Assembly (NCBI GenBank): GCA_027323595.1
Contig: DAHWBL010000253.1
Location: 1 to 32,848 of the forward strand
Source of the DNA: Acetobacteraceae bacterium
Lineage (GTDB): Bacteria > Pseudomonadota > Alphaproteobacteria > Acetobacterales > Acetobacteraceae
Reading direction: 5' to 3'
Length of the DNA: 32,848 nt
Part shown: positions 14,195-22,580 of the stretch, piece by piece
How positions within the stretch are numbered: the stretch's first letter is position 1
How the letters are laid out: the number at the start of each line of letters is the position of its first letter
Program-made: the position numbers and the translations under genes
The notes under the pieces: model-generated
Seen by the model: only the letters and a program-made list of their open reading frames with translations
The model's database searches: none
What the model was told of the DNA's origin: nothing

Positions 14195-16486
14195 ATGAAC
14201 GAGATCCGCAGCATCTCCGCAAAGCAGGTCGGCCGCGATGTGCCGCGGCTGGAAAGTCGCCAGAAGGTCACTGGCCGGGCCGAATACACCCACAACATCA
14301 CCCTGCCCGGCATGCTGTATGCCAAGCTGTGCCGCAGCACCGTCGCGCATGGGCGCATCCTGTCGATCGATGTGTCCGCTGCGCGGGATTTGCCGGGGGT
14401 TCACGCGGTCTATACCGGCGAGACGATCCGCACGCTGATCGCCGAGCCCTATTTCGGTCCGGCCTTTCATGATCAGCCGATTCTGGCGATCGGCAAGGTG
14501 CATTTCGTCGGCGAGCCGATCGCGGTGGTGCTGGCCGCCGACCCCTATGTCGCGGCCGAGGCGGCGCAGATGATCGTCGCCGAGTATGAGGAGCTGCCGG
14601 CGGTGTTCGATGAGGTCGAGGCGATGACCTCGGCGGCGATCGTGCATGAGACGCTGAAGCCGGCGGGCACCTTCGCCGATCTGAAGCATCTGTCGGGCAA
14701 GAGCAACACCAACGTCGCGCTCGATTATCAACTGCGTCGCGGCGACACCGATGCCGCCTTCGCCGCCGCCGAGCATGTGTTCGAGCATGAATTCCATACC
14801 CAGCAGGTGATGCACACGCCGCTCGAACCGATGGTCTCCATCGCCGAGCCGGGCGACAATTGCCTGACCATCTATACCGCCTCGCAAAGCCCCTCGTTCG
14901 TGTGCACCGAGATCGCGCGGCTGTTCGGCTGGCGCGAGAATCAGGTGCGGGTGAAGGTGCCGTATCTGGGCGGCGGGTTCGGCGCCAAGCTGTACATCAA
15001 GCTGGAGGCGCTGGTCGCGGCCGCGGCTATGCTCGCGCGCCGGCCGGTGAAATTGTCGCTGACGATGGAAGAACAATTCTACACCATCACCAAGCACGCA
15101 TCGACGTTTCGGATCAAAAGCGCGGTGAACAAGGATGGCCGCATCACCGCGCGGCGCTGCGAGATTTTCTGGAATGGCGGCGCCTTCGCCGACATCGGGC
15201 CACGGGTGACGCAGAAATCCGGATTCACCTCGCCGGGGCCGTATGACATCGACAATGTCTCGGTGGATTCGTACGCGCTCTACACCAACCGTCCGCCCGC
15301 CGGCGCGCTGCGCGGCTTTGGCATTCCGCAGCTGGTCTGGGCCTATGAGAGCCACACCGACCTCCTGGCGCGCGGCATCGGCATGGACGCGGTGGAATTC
15401 CGCCGTCGCAACCTGCTGCGCGAGGGCCGTCCGCAGGCGACCGGAACTTTGATGCACGATGCTGCCATCATCGAGGTTCTGGACAAGACCGCCGAGCTGA
15501 TGAACTGGACCGCGCCGTTCGAGCGTGGCGAGGGAGTGATCCGCCGTGGCCGCGCGATCGCCATCGGCTTCAAGGCGGTGGTGGCGCCGACCACCTCGGG
15601 GGCGATCGTCAATCTGTCCGCCGATGGGTCCGCGGCACTTTACATGTCCACCGTCGATATGGGCCAGGGCAGCGACACCGCGATGGCGCAGATCGTTGCC
15701 GAAACGCTCGGACTTGTCGCCGAACGGGTGAAGGTGGTGCATCCCGATACCGACGTGACCCCGTATGACATGGCAACGCTTGGATCGCGCTCCACTTTCC
15801 ATATGGGCAATGCGGTGAAGCTCGCCTCGCTGCATGCGCTGGAGCAGCTTGGCGCGATGGCACGCGAGGTTGGTCTGCCGGAGGGCACCAACTACGAGAT
15901 CCGGGATATCTTCCTGAAGAAATATGGCATGCAGGCCGGCAATATCATCGGTGTGGGCAGCTACGTGCCGCCCTACACCTCGCCGCAGAAGGGCACCGGG
16001 CTGTCCGACAACGTCACCCCGTTCTGGATGGTGGGCGCGGCGGGTGTGGAACTGTCGGTCGATACCGAGACTGGGCATGTGACGATCGACCGGCTGATCA
16101 ATGTCGCCGATGTGGGCCGGCCGCTGAACCCGGCGATCGTCGCCACCCAGCTATCGGGTGCGGCGATGATGCAGTTGGGCTTCACCCTGTTCGAGAACAT
16201 GGATCTCGATCACGGCCAGGTCACCAACGCCTCGCTCGCCGACTACAAGATACCGGGCATGCACGACCTGCCGACGGTGATGGACAACGTGATCGTCGAT
16301 AACAACCAGCAGAACGGCCCTTACGGCGCCAAGGGGGTTGGCGAGACCGCCACCTTCGGCGTGTCGCCGGCGATCGCCAACGCCATCGAGGACGCGGTGG
16401 GCGTGCGTCTGACTTCCCTGCCGCTGACGCCCGAATCGGTGTTGCGCGGCATCCGCGCGCTGCGCGGCGAAAAGCTGGAGGGCTGA
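14195..16486 (+). CDS. Molybdopterin-binding large subunit of molybdenum hydroxylase (form II CoxL/XdhB-like)
   Basis: This 763-residue catalytic subunit belongs to the xanthine dehydrogenase superfamily. Molybdenum-cofactor contacts are visible at YLGGGFGAKLYIK, at PPAGALRGFG (367-376) and at MGQGSDTA (G490-Q491-G492). The catalytic glutamate lies in GVGET (E717). The form I CO dehydrogenase active-site loop AYxCSFR is absent, being replaced by PPAGALRGFG, so this is not a classical CO dehydrogenase; an aromatic or N-heterocyclic hydroxylase is more likely. No signal peptide is seen, so the complex is cytoplasmic, unlike the exported enzyme at 5975-8641. The ATG follows a GGGAGGG ribosome-binding site by about 7 bases; upstream in-frame codons belong to the overlapping FAD-subunit gene. 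Confidence 0.93.
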   Translation: MNEIRSISAKQVGRDVPRLESRQKVTGRAEYTHNITLPGMLYAKLCRSTVAHGRILSIDVSAARDLPGVHAVYTGETIRTLIAEPYFGPAFHDQPILAIGKVHFVGEPIAVVLAADPYVAAEAAQMIVAEYEELPAVFDEVEAMTSAAIVHETLKPAGTFADLKHLSGKSNTNVALDYQLRRGDTDAAFAAAEHVFEHEFHTQQVMHTPLEPMVSIAEPGDNCLTIYTASQSPSFVCTEIARLFGWRENQVRVKVPYLGGGFGAKLYIKLEALVAAAAMLARRPVKLSLTMEEQFYTITKHASTFRIKSAVNKDGRITARRCEIFWNGGAFADIGPRVTQKSGFTSPGPYDIDNVSVDSYALYTNRPPAGALRGFGIPQLVWAYESHTDLLARGIGMDAVEFRRRNLLREGRPQATGTLMHDAAIIEVLDKTAELMNWTAPFERGEGVIRRGRAIAIGFKAVVAPTTSGAIVNLSADGSAALYMSTVDMGQGSDTAMAQIVAETLGLVAERVKVVHPDTDVTPYDMATLGSRSTFHMGNAVKLASLHALEQLGAMAREVGLPEGTNYEIRDIFLKKYGMQAGNIIGVGSYVPPYTSPQKGTGLSDNVTPFWMVGAAGVELSVDTETGHVTIDRLINVADVGRPLNPAIVATQLSGAAMMQLGFTLFENMDLDHGQVTNASLADYKIPGMHDLPTVMDNVIVDNNQQNGPYGAKGVGETATFGVSPAIANAIEDAVGVRLTSLPLTPESVLRGIRALRGEKLEG

Positions 16487-16488
16487 AC

Positions 16489-16977
16489 ATGACCGAGGTC
16501 AGATGCGATATCGCCTTCACCCTCAATGGCGCGCCGGTCGCGCTCAACATCGGCGGGCATGAGAACATCGTTGATGTGCTCAAGCGCCTTGGCCTGAGCG
16601 GCGCGCGCGAGAGCTGCGGCCAGGGCCTGTGCGGCTGCTGCACCGTGATCATCGACGGCGTCGCCGAATCCGGCTGTCTGACGCTGGCGCAACTGGTTGA
16701 TGGGCGCTCGGTGCAGACCATCGAGGGGCTGGATGCCGACGGGGCGCTGAGCCCGGTGCAGCAGGCCTTCATCGATGCCGGCGCGCTGCAATGCGGCTTC
16801 TGCGCGCCTGGCTTCGTGCTGATGAGCCACCAGTTGCTGGCCGCCAATCCCGACCCGAGCGAGGCCGAGATCCGCGATTATCTGAGCGGCAATCTGTGTC
16901 GCTGCGCCACCTATCCGGAGATCATCAAGGCGGTGCGCCTGGCGGCGAGCCGGATGCGCGCCGCCCAGGCGGCCTGA
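16489..16977 (+). CDS. [2Fe-2S] small subunit of molybdenum hydroxylase (CoxS-like)
   Basis: This 162-residue subunit has both clusters intact. C43, C48, C51 and C63 (CGQGLCGCC ... C) form the plant-type site, and C102, C105, C137 and C139 (CGFC ... CRC) form the helical-domain site. It links the molybdenum site of the preceding gene to the FAD subunit. The gene starts 2 bases after the large-subunit stop. The subunit order M-L-S here differs from the coxMSL order of carboxydotrophs and is common among form II and heterocycle hydroxylases. The protein is similar in layout to the IorA-like protein at 5975-6439, with an identical GNLCRC element, but has an N-terminal extension of a few residues. 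Confidence 0.93.
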   Translation: MTEVRCDIAFTLNGAPVALNIGGHENIVDVLKRLGLSGARESCGQGLCGCCTVIIDGVAESGCLTLAQLVDGRSVQTIEGLDADGALSPVQQAFIDAGALQCGFCAPGFVLMSHQLLAANPDPSEAEIRDYLSGNLCRCATYPEIIKAVRLAASRMRAAQAA

Positions 16978-16992
16978 CTGGCGGAGGGCGCG

Positions 16993-18330
16993 ATGACCAC
17001 GCACGCGACAGCCGCCCCGGATGTGGCCTGGTACAAAGCGCTCGATCGCTCGCAATGGACGACCCTGCTGGCCACCAATCTGGGCTGGCTGTTCGACGGC
17101 TATGAGAATTACGCGCTGATCCTCACCGTTGGCCCGGCGTTGCATCAGCTGCTGGTGCCGGCGGAATATGCGCGCATTCCGTTCTTCGCCGGCGCGGTGA
17201 TCGCGATCAATCTGCTGGGCTGGGGCATCGGTGGGCTGATCGGCGGCGTGCTCGCCGATTATATCGGCCGCAAGCGGATGATGCTGATTTCCATCCTCGC
17301 CTATTCGCTGCTGACCGGTGCCTCCGCGCTCGCGGCCAACTGGTGGAGCTTCGCGATCCTGCGTTTCATGGTCGGGCTCGCGGTTGGTTCGGAATGGGCG
17401 ACCGGCAGCAGCATGATCGCCGAATTGTGGCCCGACCGTGCGCGTGGGCGTGGCGCGGGGCTGATGCAATGCGGGCTGGGCATCGGGTTTTTCGTCGCCG
17501 CCTTCGTCTGGCTGTTCGTCGCGCCGTTCGGCGCCGGCGCCTGGCGGGCGATGTATCTGATCGGCGTGCTGCCGGCGCTGCTCACCTTGTGGCTGCGCCG
17601 TTCGATCGACGAATCGGTGCTGTGGCGGGCGGCCAAGGCGCGGCGCGACGCCGCGATCGCGCGGCGGCGGGCGGGCGCGCGGCTGACCGAGGCGGAGCAT
17701 CAGACCACCAAATTCACCCTCACCGATCTGTTCTCGGACCGCGCGACGCGCGGGCGCACCATCGCTGTGTTCGCGATGTCGCTGACCACCACGTTCGGCT
17801 TTTGGAGCATCTCAAGCTGGGTGCCGCCGTATGTCGGGGGCATCGCCGCGGCCGGCGGGCTGGCGGCGGCGCAATGGGCGAGCTTCGCGGGCATGGCTTA
17901 TACCGGCGGGTCGGTGGCCGGCTATGTGGCGTTCGGGTTTCTGGCCGACTGGCTGGGCCGCAAGCCGGTGACGCTGGCCTTCATGCTGCTGGCGCTGCTG
18001 CTCACCCCGGTATTGTTCTTCGCCACCCACGATCTGGTGTGGTTGCTGGTGCTGGCTTTCGCGAACGCGATCTTTTCCAACGGCCAATATAGCTGGATGC
18101 CGGTGTGGCTGCCCGAATTGTATCCCACCCGCATGCGCGCCACCGCGTTGGCATTTGCCTTCAACGCGCCACGGCTGATCGCGTTTCTGGGGCCGCTGCT
18201 GGCAGGCACCATGATCGCCGATTTCGGCGGGTTCGGGCGCGCGGCGATGGTGTTTTCCTCGATCTATGTGCTCGGGCTGATCGCCACGTTCTTCCTGCCG
18301 GAAACCCTGGGACAGAAGCTGCCCGAATAG
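16993..18330 (+). CDS. MFS transporter, sugar/aromatic-acid porter type
   Basis: This 445-residue 12-TM transporter has a TM1 acidic motif (GWLFDGYENYA, D35) of the kind found in aromatic acid:H+ symporters and sugar porters. Motif A appears in both halves: GGVLADYIGRKRMM around 84-97 and GFLADWLGRKPVTL in the second half. A long charged cytoplasmic loop (about 200-240, rich in Arg/Ala) separates the two halves. A GGCGGAGGG ribosome-binding site lies upstream of the ATG, 15 bp after the [2Fe-2S] gene, so it is probably the last gene of the Cox-type operon. It likely imports a carboxylated aromatic or heteroaromatic substrate. Export of a product cannot be excluded. Confidence 0.9.
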   Translation: MTTHATAAPDVAWYKALDRSQWTTLLATNLGWLFDGYENYALILTVGPALHQLLVPAEYARIPFFAGAVIAINLLGWGIGGLIGGVLADYIGRKRMMLISILAYSLLTGASALAANWWSFAILRFMVGLAVGSEWATGSSMIAELWPDRARGRGAGLMQCGLGIGFFVAAFVWLFVAPFGAGAWRAMYLIGVLPALLTLWLRRSIDESVLWRAAKARRDAAIARRRAGARLTEAEHQTTKFTLTDLFSDRATRGRTIAVFAMSLTTTFGFWSISSWVPPYVGGIAAAGGLAAAQWASFAGMAYTGGSVAGYVAFGFLADWLGRKPVTLAFMLLALLLTPVLFFATHDLVWLLVLAFANAIFSNGQYSWMPVWLPELYPTRMRATALAFAFNAPRLIAFLGPLLAGTMIADFGGFGRAAMVFSSIYVLGLIATFFLPETLGQKLPE

Positions 18331-18333
18331 GCC

Positions 18334-18346
18334 GGCCGGATCGGCC
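18334..18346. terminator. Weak hairpin after the MFS gene
   Basis: GGCCG-GAT-CGGCC lies just beyond the MFS stop, with no T-run. Operon context predicts a boundary here, since the heptose genes that follow are functionally unrelated, but the structure is too weak to be confident. Confidence 0.2.
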
Positions 18347-18404
18347 CTTCCCAACCCTGGGGCGGGCCTGCTACCTGCGGGTGGTTCTCCCACGCGGAGG
18401 TTTT

Positions 18405-19490
18405 GTGGACACACGCCCGCCAGCCGGCGCCCGACCGACCAGCGCCCCCGCGCCCACGCGCGGCGCCCCGGTGCGCGCGCGCGCACCGTTGCGGCTGGGC
18501 CTGGCCGGCGGCGGTACCGACGTGTCGCCCTACGCCGATCTGCATGGCGGCGCGGTGATGAACGCCACCATCGACCGTTTCGTCTATTGCTCGCTGAGCT
18601 GGCGCGATGACCAGCAGGTGGAGCTGGAAAGTGTCGATCTGGCGCAGTCGGCGCGCTATCCGGCGACGGGGCTTTTGCCGATCGACGGGCGGCTCGATCT
18701 GCCCAAGGCGGTCTATAATCGGGTGATGCGCGATTATTTCGGCGGCCAGGCGCTGCCGCTGCATCTGACCACCTATTCACAGGCGCCGGCCGGCTCGGGG
18801 CTTGGTTCCTCCTCGACCCTGGTGGTGGCGGTGTTGCAGGCCTTCACCGAATTGCTGTCGCTGCCGCTTGGCGAATATGACGTGGCGCATTTGGCCTATG
18901 TGATCGAGCGGGTCGAGCTGGGGCTGCATGGCGGCCGGCAGGACCAGTACGCGGCCACCTTCGGCGGCTTCAATTTCATGGAATTTCGCGACGCCGACGC
19001 GGTGATCGTCAATCCGCTGCGGATCAAGGCGGCGGTCATCAACGAGCTGGAGGCGCAGTTGCTGCTGTGCTTCTCCGGGGTCAGCCGCGACAGCGCCACC
19101 ATCATCGCCGAGCAGTCGCGCAATGTCGAAGCCGGCTCCAGCAAATCCATCGAGGCGATGCATCGGCTGAAGGCGTCGGCGGTGTCGATGAAGGAGGCGC
19201 TGCTGAAGGGCAATCTCGCGGCGCTGGCCGACAGTCTGCGCGAGGGCTGGGACAGCAAGCGCGACATGGCGTCCGGCATCAGCACCTCGCACATCGAGCA
19301 GGCGCTGCGCATCGCGATGGCGGCCGGGGCGCATGCCGGCAAGGTGTCGGGCGCTGGCGGCGGTGGCTTCATCATGCTGCTCGCGCCGCTGGAGCGCCGC
19401 CCGTCGGTGATCGCGGCCCTGGCCGATGCCGGGTTTCGCGCCGAATCCTGCCGTTTCACCGCCGAGGGAGCCACCGCATGGCGGATCTGA
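18405..19490 (+). CDS. hddA: D-glycero-alpha-D-manno-heptose 7-phosphate kinase (GHMP family)
   Basis: This 361-residue GHMP-family sugar kinase shows the HddA start APLRLGLAGGGTDVSPY (about 28-43), the ATP-binding motif PAGSGLGSSS (128-137) and the C-terminal KVSGAGGGGFIML (313-325). It phosphorylates heptose 7-phosphate at C1 for the GDP-heptose route, the alpha-anomer pathway, in contrast to HldE/RfaE of the ADP route. A GTG at 18405 is chosen because GCGGAGG ends 4 bases before it. The frame is open further upstream but only within the preceding MFS gene. The N-terminal 25 residues are Pro/Ala/Arg-rich and may be poorly conserved. The gene end overlaps gmhA by 13 bases. Confidence 0.88.
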   Translation: MDTRPPAGARPTSAPAPTRGAPVRARAPLRLGLAGGGTDVSPYADLHGGAVMNATIDRFVYCSLSWRDDQQVELESVDLAQSARYPATGLLPIDGRLDLPKAVYNRVMRDYFGGQALPLHLTTYSQAPAGSGLGSSSTLVVAVLQAFTELLSLPLGEYDVAHLAYVIERVELGLHGGRQDQYAATFGGFNFMEFRDADAVIVNPLRIKAAVINELEAQLLLCFSGVSRDSATIIAEQSRNVEAGSSKSIEAMHRLKASAVSMKEALLKGNLAALADSLREGWDSKRDMASGISTSHIEQALRIAMAAGAHAGKVSGAGGGGFIMLLAPLERRPSVIAALADAGFRAESCRFTAEGATAWRI

Positions 19491-20092
19491 CCGCATCCGA
19501 CCCGTCCCGCGCCGCCACCGTGGCCAGCTCGATCCGCGGTTCGGCCGAATTGCTGGCACGGGTCGCCGCGGATGCCGCACTGTGCGCCGTGACCGAACAG
19601 GCCGCCGCCCTGGTGTGCGCGCGGCTGCGGGCGGGCAACAAGCTGTTGCTGTGCGGCAATGGCGGCAGTGCGGCGGACGCGCAGCATTGGGCCGGCGAGC
19701 TGGTGTCGCGCTTCAATTACGACCGTCCCGGCCTTGCCGCCGTGGCGCTCACCACCGACAGCTCGAACCTGACGGCGATCGGCAACGACTATGGCTATGA
19801 GCGGGTCTTCTCGCGCCAGGTCGAGGCGCTCGGGCAGCCGGGCGATGTGCTGTTCGCGCTGTCCACCTCCGGCCGGTCGCCCAACATCGTGGCCGCGCTG
19901 GTCGCGGCGCGGGCGCGTGGGCTGGCGAGCGTGGGGTTCACCGGGGCGAGCGGCGGTGACATGGCGGCGCTGTGCGACCTCATCGTTCGCGTGCCCAGCA
20001 CGGCCACTCCGGCGATCCAGGAAGTGCATGAGGTGCTGGGGCACATCATCTGCGGCATGATCGAGGCCGAGATGTTCCCTCGGCCTGGCTGA
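19478..20092 (+). CDS. gmhA: Sedoheptulose-7-phosphate isomerase
   Basis: This 204-residue SIS-domain isomerase converts sedoheptulose 7-phosphate to D-glycero-D-manno-heptose 7-phosphate, the first committed step of heptose synthesis. The phosphate-binding and active-site stretch CGNGGSAADAQHWAGEL holds H70 and E74, and the C-terminal QEVHEVLGHIIC holds Q181 and H189. These four match the zinc ligands known from GmhA in both identity and spacing (4 and 8 residues). The LSTSGRSPN SIS motif is also present. The ATG lies 13 bases inside the end of hddA, and hddC starts immediately after the gmhA stop, so the genes are translationally coupled. Confidence 0.95.
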   Translation: MADLTASDPSRAATVASSIRGSAELLARVAADAALCAVTEQAAALVCARLRAGNKLLLCGNGGSAADAQHWAGELVSRFNYDRPGLAAVALTTDSSNLTAIGNDYGYERVFSRQVEALGQPGDVLFALSTSGRSPNIVAALVAARARGLASVGFTGASGGDMAALCDLIVRVPSTATPAIQEVHEVLGHIICGMIEAEMFPRPG

Positions 20093-20797
20093 ATGGACGC
20101 GCCGACCGAGGCCATCGTGCTCGCCGGCGGGCTGGGCACGCGGTTGCGACCGGTGGTCGCGGATGTGCCCAAACCGCTGGCGCCGATCGCCGGCAAGCCG
20201 TTTCTGTTCTGGCTGCTCGACGGGCTGGCGCGCCAGGGCATCGGCCATGTGCTGCTCGCCACCGGCTATATGAGCGGGGCGATCGCCGAGGCGGTCGGAC
20301 CGGCCCATGCGGGCATGCGGATCAGCCATCTGCCGGAGCCGGCGCCGCTTGGCACCGGCGGGGCGATCTGGGCGGCGCTTGGCGCGTGTTCCACCGAGCG
20401 GGTGCTGGTGGCCAACGGGGATAGCTGGATCGGCGCGCGCATCGCGGACCTGGCCGCGCACGCGCCGGCCGCCGACATCGTGCTGACCTTGCGCCCGGTG
20501 CCGGACCGGGCGCGCTATGGCAGCGTGCGGCTGGCGGGCGACCTAGTGCTGGGGCTGGACGAAAAAGGGCAATCCGGGCCGGGACTGGTCAATGCCGGGC
20601 TGTATCTGATGCGCGCGGATCTGCCGGCGCGGCGGATGATGCCCGCCTCGTTCAGTCTGGAGACCGAGGTTTTCGCGCGGCCCGACGGGCTCGATGTGCG
20701 CGGCTGGCAGACCGATGCGCCGTTCATCGACATCGGCACACCACAGGATTTCGCCGCCGCGCAGGCGCTGCTGCCGCGCTGGGCCGCGCAGGCATGA
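20093..20797 (+). CDS. hddC: D-glycero-alpha-D-manno-heptose 1-phosphate guanylyltransferase
   Basis: This 234-residue sugar nucleotidyltransferase has the N-terminal signature VLAGGLGTRLRPV...PKPLAPIAGKPF, giving the NTP loop and the catalytic Lys of PKPL. It also has NGDSW for the metal-binding Asp and ends with FIDIGTPQDF, the usual product-binding tail. In this operon it most likely makes GDP-heptose from heptose 1-phosphate. By fold alone it could be another hexose-1-phosphate transferase, but the hddA-gmhA-gmhB context decides. The ATG directly follows the gmhA TGA, and its own stop overlaps gmhB by 4 bases. Confidence 0.88.
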   Translation: MDAPTEAIVLAGGLGTRLRPVVADVPKPLAPIAGKPFLFWLLDGLARQGIGHVLLATGYMSGAIAEAVGPAHAGMRISHLPEPAPLGTGGAIWAALGACSTERVLVANGDSWIGARIADLAAHAPAADIVLTLRPVPDRARYGSVRLAGDLVLGLDEKGQSGPGLVNAGLYLMRADLPARRMMPASFSLETEVFARPDGLDVRGWQTDAPFIDIGTPQDFAAAQALLPRWAAQA

Positions 20798-21357
20798 CCC
20801 CGCGGCACCTGGTCCCGGCGCTGTTTCTGGATCGCGACGGCATCATCAATCTCGATCTGGGCTATGTGCATCGCATCGAGGATTTCATCTTTCGCGACGG
20901 CATTTTCGCGCTGTGCGCCGCCGCCCAGGCGCGCGGGCTGGCGCTGGTGATCGTCACCAACCAGGCCGGGATCGGGCGCGGCTATTTCACCGAGGCCGAT
21001 TTTCATCTGCTCACCGAGTGGATGACCGGCGAGTTCGCGCGCCAGGGCATCGTCATCGCCGGCGTCGAGTTCTGCCCCGACCACCCCACCCACGGCATCG
21101 GCGCGTATCGTCGCGACAGCCCTCGCCGCAAGCCCGCACCGGGGATGATCCTGGACGCCGCGGCCACGCACGGGCTCGATCCGGCGGGCTCGGTGATGCT
21201 GGGCGATCGTGCCACCGACATGCTGGCCGGGCGCGCCGCCGGGGTGGGCCGGCTGCTGCTGCTGCCGGCGGACGCCGCCGAGGCGCGGGCCGCACCGGCG
21301 GGAACCATCATCATCGAAAATGCCGGCCCGGCCGGGGCGATCGAGCATCTTCCCTGA
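20794..21357 (+). CDS. gmhB: D-glycero-D-manno-heptose 1,7-bisphosphate phosphatase, zinc ligands lost
   Basis: This 187-residue HAD-family phosphatase has nucleophile D13 and acid/base D15 (FLDRDG), the VTNQAGIGRG motif (T55, N56), Lys in RRKP (K113) and GDRATDM (D138, D142). It removes the C7 phosphate of heptose 1,7-bisphosphate so that HddC can add GMP. In characterised GmhB a zinc-binding loop uses C-x-H ... C-x-C. Here the loop reads CPDHPTHG ... RRDSPRRKP, so only C94 keeps its place: the ligand His position is Asp, and the C-x-C is replaced by Ser-Pro-Arg. Catalytic HAD residues are complete, so activity is expected without that zinc. The gene is last in the heptose operon. Confidence 0.88.
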   Translation: MTPRHLVPALFLDRDGIINLDLGYVHRIEDFIFRDGIFALCAAAQARGLALVIVTNQAGIGRGYFTEADFHLLTEWMTGEFARQGIVIAGVEFCPDHPTHGIGAYRRDSPRRKPAPGMILDAAATHGLDPAGSVMLGDRATDMLAGRAAGVGRLLLLPADAAEARAAPAGTIIIENAGPAGAIEHLP

Positions 21358-21371
21358 CGCGGGCGACGGTG

Positions 21372-22565
21372 TCACAAAAGTCCGGGGAATCCCTGCTGCA
21401 CCAGTGCGCGAAACCGTGGCGCGAGTGCCACCGGCAGGCGCGAGTCGCGGGCCGCCGCCAGATTGGCGACCTGGGCGGCGTAGCGATGTGGGTCCGCGGC
21501 GGTGAGGATGTCCTCGATCGCGGTGGCGAAGCCGGAATCGTCGGCGCAGAGCGAGCCGATATCGCCATATTCATCGAAGAACTGCCGGGTCAGCGGCACG
21601 TCGCTGGTCACCACCGGGCGGGTCCAGGTGACGGCGTCGATCAGGCCGCCGGAAGCGGCGAAATCATAATAGCCGCGCTGGAACGGCAAGGTGATGAAGT
21701 GGGTTTCGTCCACCCGGCGGGCGAACTCGTCGCGCGGCAGCGGCTGATCGGTCAGCGGATAGGCCAGCACCGCGTTCGCCGCCGGGTCATGCGGCTTGTT
21801 GGCGCGGCCGATATGGACGAATTCGGCGCGTTCGCCCCAGCGCGCCTTCACCTGTCGGGCGGCATCGAGGAAGCGGTCGAAGCCCTTGGCCGGGCTGCCC
21901 CAGCCGACGAAGCCGAAGCGGATCGGCCAGCCCAGCGTCGCCGGGCTCGATGCTTTGGCCTCGCGGGTCAGGATGGGCAGCGGCAGCACATCGGTGCGCG
22001 CGGCCGCCGCGATCGACACGCCGGCCAGGGTTTGTTTGATGATTTGCTCCAGCACCAGAAACCGCACCGGCAGCCGCCAGCGATGGTCCAGCCCGGCGCG
22101 GATGTCGAAGGCGCGGGCCAGCGGATTGCGCGATCGTGGGCTCAGCGCCTCGCTCAGATTGCCGTGCCAGCCGACCAGCACGCCGCAGCGCCGGCCGGAC
22201 AGATGGGCCGCCGCGGCGGCGGCGAAGGTCGCGGTCGCGGTGGTGGAGATGAGGAAGATCAGGCAGCTTTCGCCCTTCGGAACCAGCGCCAGCCCGGCGC
22301 GGAAGGTGGCGAACTCATGCCAGGCGCGGCTGGCGCGCACATGCTGGGTGTGATCGCGCGCACCCGGCCACAGGCCGATCGGCGCGAGACGCAGATTGGG
22401 CAGCGCCGCCACCTCGGGGTCGCGATTCACCTGTTCGAGATGCGCGGCCGAACCGAGCATCAACACCTGCTGTTCGGGAAAAGCCCTGGCCAGGGATTGC
22501 ACGGTGGCGCTGTTGCCGGGCGCGTGCATGGTGCCGTCCCAGGTGGTTTCGAACACGAGGATCAC
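21372..22565 (-). CDS. Glycosyltransferase, GT-B fold (GT4-like)
   Basis: This 397-residue protein has a two-domain GT-B pattern. The C-terminal domain begins near residue 215 with RFGFVGWGSPAKGFDRFLDA and contains VHIGRA. It ends in the donor-binding stretch DFAASGGLIDAVTWTRPVV, equivalent to the GT4 E-G-x-G/P region though without a clear E-x7-E. No membrane segment is obvious. The start is a GTG at 22565, 15 bases after the purU stop, so it is probably co-transcribed with purU. It converges on the GDP-heptose operon. Use of GDP-heptose as donor is an attractive but unproven inference. The family assignment rests on pattern only. Confidence 0.65.
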   Translation of the reverse strand: MILVFETTWDGTMHAPGNSATVQSLARAFPEQQVLMLGSAAHLEQVNRDPEVAALPNLRLAPIGLWPGARDHTQHVRASRAWHEFATFRAGLALVPKGESCLIFLISTTATATFAAAAAAHLSGRRCGVLVGWHGNLSEALSPRSRNPLARAFDIRAGLDHRWRLPVRFLVLEQIIKQTLAGVSIAAAARTDVLPLPILTREAKASSPATLGWPIRFGFVGWGSPAKGFDRFLDAARQVKARWGERAEFVHIGRANKPHDPAANAVLAYPLTDQPLPRDEFARRVDETHFITLPFQRGYYDFAASGGLIDAVTWTRPVVTSDVPLTRQFFDEYGDIGSLCADDSGFATAIEDILTAADPHRYAAQVANLAAARDSRLPVALAPRFRALVQQGFPGLL

Positions 22566-22580
22566 GTCGGATGCCCCGGC

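Noticed and set aside
14057..16078. A 673-codon open frame on the minus strand
   Set aside because: It is antisense to the molybdenum large subunit, rich in His/Arg/Gly/Asp, with no motif, ribosome-binding site or conserved start.
12845..16977. Aerobic carbon monoxide dehydrogenase (form I Cox) operon
   Set aside because: The large subunit lacks the AYxCSFR active-site loop and has PPAGALRGFG instead, and coxD, coxE and coxF are absent. A form II or heterocycle hydroxylase fits better.
13333..16977. 4-hydroxybenzoyl-CoA reductase
   Set aside because: The FAD subunit has no inserted cysteine-rich [4Fe-4S] segment, and no CoA ligase or CoA-pathway gene is nearby.
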